DNA of 12,104 nucleotides from JBDSYA01 sp039925865 (lineage in GTDB: Bacteria > Bacteroidota > Ignavibacteria > Tepidaquicellales > Tepidaquicellaceae): assembly GCA_039925865.1 (NCBI GenBank), contig JBDSYA010000233.1, forward strand, positions 1-12,104, written 5' to 3'. Below the pieces are notes generated by a model. That model did no database searches, was not told where the DNA came from, and saw nothing but the letters and a program-made list of their open reading frames with translations. The translations under genes and the position numbers were made by a program. Shown piece by piece: positions 6,753 to 12,104 of the stretch. Each line of letters begins with the position of its first letter. Position 1 is the first letter of the stretch.

Positions 6753-7388
6753 ATGTTAATAAAATATGTTAAAAAGTATCAAAGATTATTTTATTTATCT
6801 CCATTAACATTAATAATTATTTTAAACGGCTGCTCCGGATCAGGTGAATACAGCGAAGAAAAAGATGAACATAATGACGATACCAAACTTAGCGGCAGTG
6901 TCAGCGAACTTGAAATAGAAAGAAAAGGAAATCTTATTTTAAACATTGCAAGGGAAGAGCAAAAGAATGAAATGTATTCATCTGCAAATGACTCAACTTA
7001 TCTGTACTGGATAAACAATCCTATGTTCGGCACTTTTTCAAAGTGCAATATCTTTGCAATGAACGTCCTGTATAAAGCCGGCTGTAAATGTCCTTATGAA
7101 AATGTTACAACTTACGACCTAATGGATACTTCGCGCTTCAATGATATACTGCCTGTGATCAAAATGAATGAAGATGTAAAGATTTTTAAAGGAGATCTAT
7201 TGATATGGAACGGTCACGTAATAATCTTTGAGTCTTATGTTTATGAAAGTAATAATAAATATGTTCTTGCATGGTGGGGAGGCTCAAGGCAAATTAATAA
7301 CGGAGTTGATATTATCAATGATGTGGCTCACGGAAGATATCCGCTTGCAGAAGGATATATTGTGCGAAGACCCTTGCCGGATCGCTGA
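6753..7388 (+). CDS. Putative lipoprotein with NlpC/P60- or CHAP-like Cys/His hydrolase domain
   Basis: A 211-residue protein. Residues 1-26 are a signal peptide with basic start and hydrophobic core, ending in lipobox LNG-C, so Cys27 would be lipidated. A charged linker (about 28-60) follows. Residues 60-211 look like a papain-like amidase fold: KCNIFAMNVLYKAG (97-110) places a candidate nucleophile Cys98 at the head of a helix, and GDLLIWNGHVIIFE (147-160) supplies His155 on a strand, as in NlpC/P60 and CHAP domains. AWWGGSRQINNGVDI (173-187) may hold the third catalytic element. Cys111 and Cys113 may form a disulfide. If correct, it would be an envelope-anchored peptidoglycan or peptide hydrolase. 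I infer this from the motif order only; the family match is not certain. It is 40 bases after the MCE gene and probably in the same operon. Confidence 0.65.
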   Translation: MLIKYVKKYQRLFYLSPLTLIIILNGCSGSGEYSEEKDEHNDDTKLSGSVSELEIERKGNLILNIAREEQKNEMYSSANDSTYLYWINNPMFGTFSKCNIFAMNVLYKAGCKCPYENVTTYDLMDTSRFNDILPVIKMNEDVKIFKGDLLIWNGHVIIFESYVYESNNKYVLAWWGGSRQINNGVDIINDVAHGRYPLAEGYIVRRPLPDR

Positions 7389-7409
7389 ATAGTTAAGTTT
7401 GTTGTGTTG

Positions 7410-7444
7410 AACTCTCTACTAACTCTACTAACTCTACTAACTCA
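7410..7444. repeat. 9-bp tandem repeats (AACTCTACT)
   Basis: AACTCTCTACT (7410-7420), two exact AACTCTACT units (7421-7429, 7430-7438) and a partial AACTCA (7439-7444) stand head to tail just after the lipoprotein stop. Copy number is low and spacers are absent, so this is a minisatellite-like array, not CRISPR. Confidence 0.85.
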
Positions 7445-7726
7445 AGTGGGCTTCAGATTTTTTGGGAAATTATATCCATGAACTTTCTCCTGAACGGCTT
7501 GACGACATGACCATTATTCACAGTCGATATTAAATTTTGAAAGTAGAAATTTTGATAAAGCTCTTGAAGAAATATCAAAAGTAAACGTCATCTTCTATGT
7601 CTTATAAGAATTCAGAATTGTTCAGACCGTGTTAAAGACTGTAATTTAAAAAAGGAAATATCTAATACATTAGTTTTGAATTCTAAGAAAGGGTTACTTG
7701 AAAAAACCGATGAGCTTAGTAATTAA
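7441..7726 (+). pseudogene. Probable decayed coding sequence, possibly TPR-like
   Basis: Protein-like text appears in successive plus-strand frames, broken by stops. One frame reads SDFLGNYIHELSPERLDDMTIIHS from about 7457. A second reads (in part) LNFESRNFDKALEEISKVN at about 7530-7587. A third reads DCNLKKEISNTLVLNSKKG, then LLEKTDELSN, ending in TAA at 7724-7726. Together they suggest one gene of about 95 codons with at least two frameshifts. The 'NFDKALEEISKVN' segment resembles a TPR-type helix. No start is identifiable. Identity is uncertain, and chance open stretches in AT-rich DNA cannot be excluded. Confidence 0.35.
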
Positions 7727-7730
7727 GGAC

Positions 7731-7789
7731 TAACATCACTCAACATCACTCAACATCACTCAACACACTCAACATCACTCAACATCACA
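7731..7789. repeat. 10-bp tandem repeats (CAACATCACT), six copies
   Basis: Copies lie at 7731-7740 (first base T), 7741-7750, 7751-7760, 7761-7769 (one base shorter), 7770-7779 and 7780-7789 (last base A). The array ends about 94 bases before the acpP start. Its composition resembles the 9-bp array at 7410-7444. A 10-base period matches about one helical turn. There are no spacers. Confidence 0.9.
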
Positions 7790-7867
7790 TATTTTCATAA
7801 AATAAATTCCTTTAAAAGTTTTTTATATTTAGCTATATTGCAGATAAATTTTTTTAAATCATCAAAT

Positions 7868-7873
7868 AGGAGA
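7868..7873 (+). promoter_or_regulatory. acpP: Shine-Dalgarno of acpP
   Basis: AGGAGA, nine bases before the ATG at 7883. It is one of the few clear Shine-Dalgarno sites in the window, in keeping with the high expression expected of acyl carrier protein. Confidence 0.75.
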
Positions 7874-7882
7874 AATATTTAA

Positions 7883-8131
7883 ATGACAAATGCTGAAATA
7901 GAGACAAAAGTAAGGCAAGCAGTAGTGGATAAATTAGGTGTGGAAGAATCTAAGGTTACAACAGATGCATCATTTATAAATGATCTTGGTGCAGATTCAC
8001 TTGATACAGTTGAGCTTGTAATGAAGTTTGAAGAAGAATTTGAAATAAAAATTCCTGATGAGGATGCAGAAAAAATTCAAAAAGTCGGAGATGCTGTCAA
8101 ATATATTTCAGAAAAAGTGTCATCCAAATAA
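7883..8131 (+). CDS. acpP: Acyl carrier protein
   Basis: An 82-residue acidic helical protein that carries growing acyl chains in type II fatty acid synthesis in the cytoplasm. The phosphopantetheine attachment site is Ser39 within DLGADSLDTVELVM (34-47). Helix III, EIKIPDEDAEKIQKVGDAVKYI, follows with the conserved IPDEDAEKI. Length is typical for AcpP. The start is fixed by a good Shine-Dalgarno nine bases upstream. fabF follows after 24 bases and then rnc, the usual bacterial order, so the three are probably one operon. The fabH/fabD/fabG genes that often precede acpP are not in the window; instead a repeat array and a gene relic lie upstream. Confidence 0.97.
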   Translation: MTNAEIETKVRQAVVDKLGVEESKVTTDASFINDLGADSLDTVELVMKFEEEFEIKIPDEDAEKIQKVGDAVKYISEKVSSK

Positions 8132-8155
8132 AATTTAAATTCGATTATTTACGAG

Positions 8156-9403
8156 ATGAGACGAAGAGTTGTCGTAACGGGAATCGGTGTTGTCAGTCCT
8201 GTAGGGTTAAATGTAAATGATTTCTGGACAAATCTGATTGCAGGTAAAAACGGAATAGATAATATAACATATTTCGACACAAGCAATTTCGATACAAAAT
8301 TTGCTGCAGAGCTAAAGGGCTTCGATCCCCTGAATTATATGGACAGAAAGCTCTCCCAGAGAGTTGATCCCTTTACACAATATGCTCTGGCTGCATCTGA
8401 AGAAGCAATGAAGGATTCAGGTTTGAATCTGGAAAAAGTTGATCTTGAAAAAGCGGGTGTTGTTTACGGTTCGGGTATCGGCGGAATGTGGACATATCAT
8501 AATCAGCAGAACAATCTTTATAAACGCGAAGGTAATCCTGACAGAGTCAGTCCTTTTTTTATACCAATGCTTATAGCAGATATTGCTGCAGGGAGGATCT
8601 CCATGAAGTACGGTTTAAAGGGTCCTAATTATGCAACTATCTCGGCATGTACGACATCTGCCCATTCAATTGCAGATTCTGTAATGCTTATTGAAAGAGG
8701 TGATGCCGATATAATGGTTACAGGAGGATCTGAAGCGGTGATCTGTCCAATGGGTGTTGCGGGTTTTAATGCAATGAAAGCTTTATCAAGAAGAAACGAT
8801 GCACCTCATAAAGCTTCGAGACCTTTTGAAAAAAACAGGGACGGTTTTGTAATGGGTGAAGGCGGAGCAACATTAATTCTTGAAGAACTTGAGATGGCAA
8901 AATCGAGAGGTGCAAAAATTTATGCGGAAATTACTGGTTTTGGATTAACTGCAGATGCTTTTCATATAACAGAACCCGCTCCTCAGGGTGAAGGCGTTGG
9001 CAGGGCAATTAAACTTGCTATCGCCAATTCAAACATGACAATAAATGATATTGATGTCATAAATGCACATGGCACATCTACTTATTATAATGATAAAAAT
9101 GAATCCCTTGCAATCAAGAATGTATTCGGTAAAAGAGCATATGATGTTCCAGTTCATTCAATAAAATCAATGATCGGCCATTTATTAGGTGCTGCAGGGG
9201 CGATCGAAGCTATTGCTGCAATACTCACCATAAGAGACGGTATAATTCCACCAACTACCAACTATGAAGAAAAAGATCCGGAATGTGATCTTAATTATGT
9301 AGTAAACACCGCAATGAAAAAAGAAGTCAAAACTGTTTTATCAGAAAACTCAGGATTTGGAGGTCATAATACTGCTATTGTGTTCAAGAAGTATGAAGAT
9401 TAG
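8156..9403 (+). CDS. fabF: Beta-ketoacyl-ACP synthase II
   Basis: A 415-residue condensing enzyme that elongates acyl-ACP with malonyl-ACP in fatty acid synthesis. The thiolase-fold Cys-His-His triad is visible: Cys165 in TISACTTSAH, His305 in NAHGTSTYYND and His342 in SIKSMIGHLLGAAGAIE, with the supporting Lys337. The gatekeeper loop SGFGGHN is near 399-405. The N-terminus RRRVVVTGIGVVSPVG is canonical and confirms the ATG. Length is that of FabF (about 412), and the position directly after acpP also favours FabF over FabB. It lies 24 bases after acpP and 32 bases before rnc. Confidence 0.97.
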   Translation: MRRRVVVTGIGVVSPVGLNVNDFWTNLIAGKNGIDNITYFDTSNFDTKFAAELKGFDPLNYMDRKLSQRVDPFTQYALAASEEAMKDSGLNLEKVDLEKAGVVYGSGIGGMWTYHNQQNNLYKREGNPDRVSPFFIPMLIADIAAGRISMKYGLKGPNYATISACTTSAHSIADSVMLIERGDADIMVTGGSEAVICPMGVAGFNAMKALSRRNDAPHKASRPFEKNRDGFVMGEGGATLILEELEMAKSRGAKIYAEITGFGLTADAFHITEPAPQGEGVGRAIKLAIANSNMTINDIDVINAHGTSTYYNDKNESLAIKNVFGKRAYDVPVHSIKSMIGHLLGAAGAIEAIAAILTIRDGIIPPTTNYEEKDPECDLNYVVNTAMKKEVKTVLSENSGFGGHNTAIVFKKYED

Positions 9404-9435
9404 TTTTTATCCTAACCGATAGCAATGTTAATTAT

Positions 9436-10272
9436 ATGTTTGATATATTAAAAAAAAGTTTACGGAAACTTATACCCTTTTATAAATCGAATGGAAGTAC
9501 GGCTGCAGAGAACTTCACACAGGCAGTTTATGAAATAGACTTTAATGAGTTTCAAAAAGCTATTCATTATAAAATTATTGATCCGAATTATTTTATTACG
9601 GCTTTAACTCACCGTTCTTTTTTAAAAGTAAAAAGTAATCCTCTGAAAATTGGAATTATTTCCAATGAGAGGCTAGAATTTCTCGGAGATGCAGTACTTG
9701 ACCTTGTGGTGGCAGAATATCTTTTTAAGAATTTCCCACTAAATGATGAAGGAGATCTTACAAAATTCAGATCGATCCTTGTAAACAAAAAGTTTTTAGC
9801 TGAACGTGCAAAAAATATAAAACTTCAGGATTTTCTGCTTGCATCTTATACTGCCAAAAAATCCATAGAGGAAGGTTACGACACAATTCTTTCTGATGCA
9901 TATGAAGCTCTCGTCGGAGCAGTGTTCATGGATTCCGGTTATGATTCAGCAAAAGAATTTTTGAATGAAGAGATCTTTAAAAAACTGGATATCAAATGGT
10001 TGAACCAATTTGATGAAAACCATAAAAGCAAATTTCTCGAATATGTTCAAGCGCATACTGATTTCATTCCCGAATATTCTGTCATAAAAGAAGAGGGACC
10101 AGAACACAATAAACTATTTACGGTGGAAGTATTTGTGAATAAAAGAAGCCTGGGTATCGGCAAAGGTAAATCTAAAAAGCAGGCAGAGCAGGAAGCTGCA
10201 AAGAATGCTCTCAATCATCTTGACGTTTTGGAAAAAATGGATCTTACTAAAAAGAAGAATGGTGTTCATTAA
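9436..10272 (+). CDS. rnc: Ribonuclease III
   Basis: A 278-residue double-strand-specific endoribonuclease that processes rRNA precursors and structured mRNAs. The catalytic domain spans about 38-180, with the signature NERLEFLGDAVLDLVV at 77-92. Glu78, Glu81, Asp85, Asp154 and Glu157 (ILSDAYEALVGAVF) line up with the E. coli metal-binding and catalytic residues. A C-terminal dsRNA-binding domain spans about 186-262, with GKGKSKKQAEQEAAKNAL at its end. It is longer than E. coli RNase III (226) because of a basic N-terminal extension of about 35 residues and a lysine-rich tail. An ATG at 9425 is out of frame, so the annotated start stands. It is the last gene of the acpP-fabF-rnc group, with a terminator about 135 bases downstream. 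Confidence 0.96.
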   Translation: MFDILKKSLRKLIPFYKSNGSTAAENFTQAVYEIDFNEFQKAIHYKIIDPNYFITALTHRSFLKVKSNPLKIGIISNERLEFLGDAVLDLVVAEYLFKNFPLNDEGDLTKFRSILVNKKFLAERAKNIKLQDFLLASYTAKKSIEEGYDTILSDAYEALVGAVFMDSGYDSAKEFLNEEIFKKLDIKWLNQFDENHKSKFLEYVQAHTDFIPEYSVIKEEGPEHNKLFTVEVFVNKRSLGIGKGKSKKQAEQEAAKNALNHLDVLEKMDLTKKKNGVH

Positions 10273-10406
10273 TATAATCTTAAGTATTGACATTGCAAGA
10301 TACTACCAATATATTTGTAAAAATTTAAACCCATCGGAGAATAATATATAGAGAGTTGTTACTTTTTTTTTAATAAAACTTTTTTCTCTATGTATTTAAC
10401 ATTTTT

Positions 10407-10460
10407 AAAACCATTTTTTAAAGGTCTGGTTACCTATCTTTAAAAAATGGTTTTTCTTTT
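10407..10460 (+). terminator. Strong Rho-independent terminator after rnc
   Basis: AAAACCATTTTTTAAAG (10407-10423) and CTTTAAAAAATGGTTTT (10438-10454) form a perfect 17-bp stem with a 14-base loop, followed by TTTTTCTTTT. The A-rich 5' flank means it can work on both strands. It separates the acpP-fabF-rnc group from porU. The stem is AT-rich, as expected in this genome. Confidence 0.85.
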
Positions 10461-10558
10461 GTGAAAATTAAATTCCATTTACTTACCACCTGAAATTTTT
10501 ATCAATTATAAATGTTGTTTGTGATATTATTCTACCGATTATTTAAACCCAACCAATT

Positions 10559-12104
10559 ATGATCAAAATGAAATTAACTCTATCAAACTTCATTAAATTA
10601 TTTATAATAATAATTTTTTCAACACTTGTTTATGATGATGCTGCTTCTCAAAAAAGTGACATACCTCTGACAAAGTCTTTACAAAATAATAATATTTCAA
10701 AAGACGAAGAAAAAGTTATTCCTGATCATAAAATTTTAAGTTCAACTGAATCATTTATTGAAATAGAATTCTATCCTCAGTTTACAAAAGAATTTGATTT
10801 CCTTAATTCAGTGGGAAGCACTGATAAGATGGGCAGTCCTGATATAAAGATGAGATCCTTTCCTATTTACCTTCCTGTCAATACAAACAACAGGGTTGAA
10901 ATATTGGATGAAAAGTATGAAGATATCAGCGGCGTTGAAATAAAACCGGTACCTACATTAAAAATATCCAAAGATAAAGACGGTGTATTTCCGGAATATA
11001 TAAAAGATCAAAATGAATATAATAAGAATAAATTAATTCCGGGAAATTCAGCAACCGTTACAAACTCCGGAGCAGTCAGAAATAAATATTTCGGATACAT
11101 TAATTTTTATCCTGCCCAATACAATCCATCAACCGGTACATTAAGGAAATTCAGTTTTATAAAAGTGAGAATTGTATTCGGAGGAAGCCCCGTTTATCAA
11201 AACAGGCCAATTAGCATACAGGAAAAATATTTTTTTGATGGTGCAGCAATCAATTCCAAAGTAGCAATAAACTGGTCAACAGATGAATTCAATTCACAAA
11301 AGTCAGTTACAGTGAAGAACAGTGTGCTTGCATCAGGTGACTTTTATAAAATTGAGATCAAAGAATCCGGTATGTATAAACTTGATAAAAATTATTTACA
11401 GGGAAATTCAATAAACGCAGGCAGCATTGATCCGCGGACAATTAAGATCTATGGTAACGGGGGTTCTGAATTACCATATAATAACGCCGTAAATTCTCCC
11501 ACTGATCTTGTAGAAAATAAAATTTTAGTTGTTGGAGAAGAGGATGGTAGATTTGATGACAATGATCATATAATCTTTTACGGAAGAAATCCAAATGAAT
11601 GGGGATATGACAGTCTCAACAAAACTTATTTTCACAATGTAAATAACTTTTCCAAGTCTAATTATTACTTCCTGACATACGCGGGTATTAATGGTCAAAG
11701 GATGGCTTTAGTTAACTCTCCAAATCAAACGGGAATCATTCCTCTTTCAAGTTTCAAAGAACGATATTTTGAAGAACCGGAAGTTAATAATCTTGGCTCA
11801 ACCGGATATTTATGGCTTAGTCAGAGAATCAGTCTGAATGAATCTTTTACTTTTAACAGAGAGCTAAAGGGATATGTTGACGGAAGCTTTGTTAACATGA
11901 GATTTCGTTTTGGCAATGGATCCTTTTTCAATAATATCTGGCGGCTGGAAGATCTTAACTCAGGATTTTTAACCAGTCCGTTCATTCCGGGAATTACCGG
12001 TTTTTCTCATATCAATCTTTCCTATCTGGGAGATAATCCATACGGAGTGAATTACATATTGAATCCCGGTAAAAGCAGTATAAACTTTAAGGCATCGCTT
12101 CCTT
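10559..12104 (+). CDS. porU: Type IX secretion system sortase PorU, N-terminal part (cut by the right edge)
   Basis: An open frame of 515 codons running off the window with no interruption. PorU is a gingipain-type (C25) cysteine protease on the outer membrane. It removes the C-terminal domain of T9SS cargo and attaches the cargo to the surface. Residues 1 to about 31 are a signal peptide (KLFIIIIFSTLVYDDAAS-Q). Diagnostic N-terminal segments of the family are DFYKIEIKESGMYKLD (from 261), IDPRTIKIYGNGG (from 290) and GEEDGRFDDNDHIIFYG (326-342). The catalytic His/Cys region lies downstream, outside the window. ATG at 10559 and ATG at 10568 are both in frame; I chose the first, and the difference is three residues. 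No Shine-Dalgarno is seen. The gene stands behind a terminator, so it should have its own promoter in 10461-10558. Confidence 0.85.
   Translation, partial: MIKMKLTLSNFIKLFIIIIFSTLVYDDAASQKSDIPLTKSLQNNNISKDEEKVIPDHKILSSTESFIEIEFYPQFTKEFDFLNSVGSTDKMGSPDIKMRSFPIYLPVNTNNRVEILDEKYEDISGVEIKPVPTLKISKDKDGVFPEYIKDQNEYNKNKLIPGNSATVTNSGAVRNKYFGYINFYPAQYNPSTGTLRKFSFIKVRIVFGGSPVYQNRPISIQEKYFFDGAAINSKVAINWSTDEFNSQKSVTVKNSVLASGDFYKIEIKESGMYKLDKNYLQGNSINAGSIDPRTIKIYGNGGSELPYNNAVNSPTDLVENKILVVGEEDGRFDDNDHIIFYGRNPNEWGYDSLNKTYFHNVNNFSKSNYYFLTYAGINGQRMALVNSPNQTGIIPLSSFKERYFEEPEVNNLGSTGYLWLSQRISLNESFTFNRELKGYVDGSFVNMRFRFGNGSFFNNIWRLEDLNSGFLTSPFIPGITGFSHINLSYLGDNPYGVNYILNPGKSSINFKASLP

Larger units (their letters stand above)
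7389..7882. other. 494-bp stretch without an intact gene
   Basis: The stretch holds the 9-bp tandem repeats at 7410-7444, a likely decayed coding sequence at about 7441-7726, the 10-bp tandem repeats at 7731-7789, and an AT-rich leader before acpP that should contain its promoter. I could not identify a convincing terminator for the preceding operon or a clear promoter for acpP; a TATATT at 7823-7828 is a weak -10 candidate. Confidence 0.6.

Noticed and set aside
7410..7789. CRISPR array
   Set aside because: The repeats are 9-10 bases, directly adjacent without spacers, and no cas gene is present.
10348..10391. A second hairpin after rnc (ATAGAGA ... TCTCTAT)
   Set aside because: Only 7 bp with a 30-base loop; the perfect 17-bp stem just downstream explains termination better.

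Overview
The window is AT-rich bacterial DNA, most likely from the Ignavibacteria (Chlorobi/Bacteroidetes side of the FCB group). Three things point there: a secreted SBBP-repeat protein ending in a type IX secretion (T9SS) sorting domain with the 'NYPNPFNP' signature, the N-terminal half of a PorU-type T9SS sortase, and mostly Shine-Dalgarno-poor starts. This placement is inferred from protein style, not from a search.

Left part (1-4345, all minus strand): an operon-like run read leftward. In order of transcription it holds a 70-aa stand-alone N-terminal module, a 449-aa beta-helix-like protein, a 531-aa eight-repeat SBBP protein with signal peptide and T9SS C-terminal domain, and a second beta-helix-like protein. 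That last gene is interrupted by a frameshift near 206-245 and runs off the left edge. The 70-aa, 449-aa and 276-aa proteins share a homologous N-terminal module and a near-identical leader just before ATG, yet none has a signal peptide.

Middle (4346-7388): a 408-bp divergent intergenic region, then plus-strand genes for a MlaF-like ABC ATPase, an MlaD-like MCE-domain protein and a lipoprotein with features of a Cys/His (NlpC/P60- or CHAP-like) hydrolase. The first two would form part of an envelope lipid-transport system; its MlaE permease is not in the window.

7389-7882 is a 494-bp stretch without an intact gene. It holds two sets of short tandem repeats flanking what looks like a decayed coding sequence.

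Right part (7883-12104, plus strand): acpP-fabF-rnc, the classical fatty-acid synthesis/RNase III cluster, closed by a strong perfect-stem terminator. It is followed by the start of porU, which runs off the right edge. PorU would be the enzyme that cleaves and anchors T9SS cargo such as the SBBP protein of the left part.

I see no CRISPR array, tRNA, rRNA or insertion sequence. The less ordinary material is the leaderless beta-helix family, the alternative hairpins over the SBBP start codon, the homopolymer in the candidate promoter of the minus-strand operon, and the repeat-flanked gene relic.
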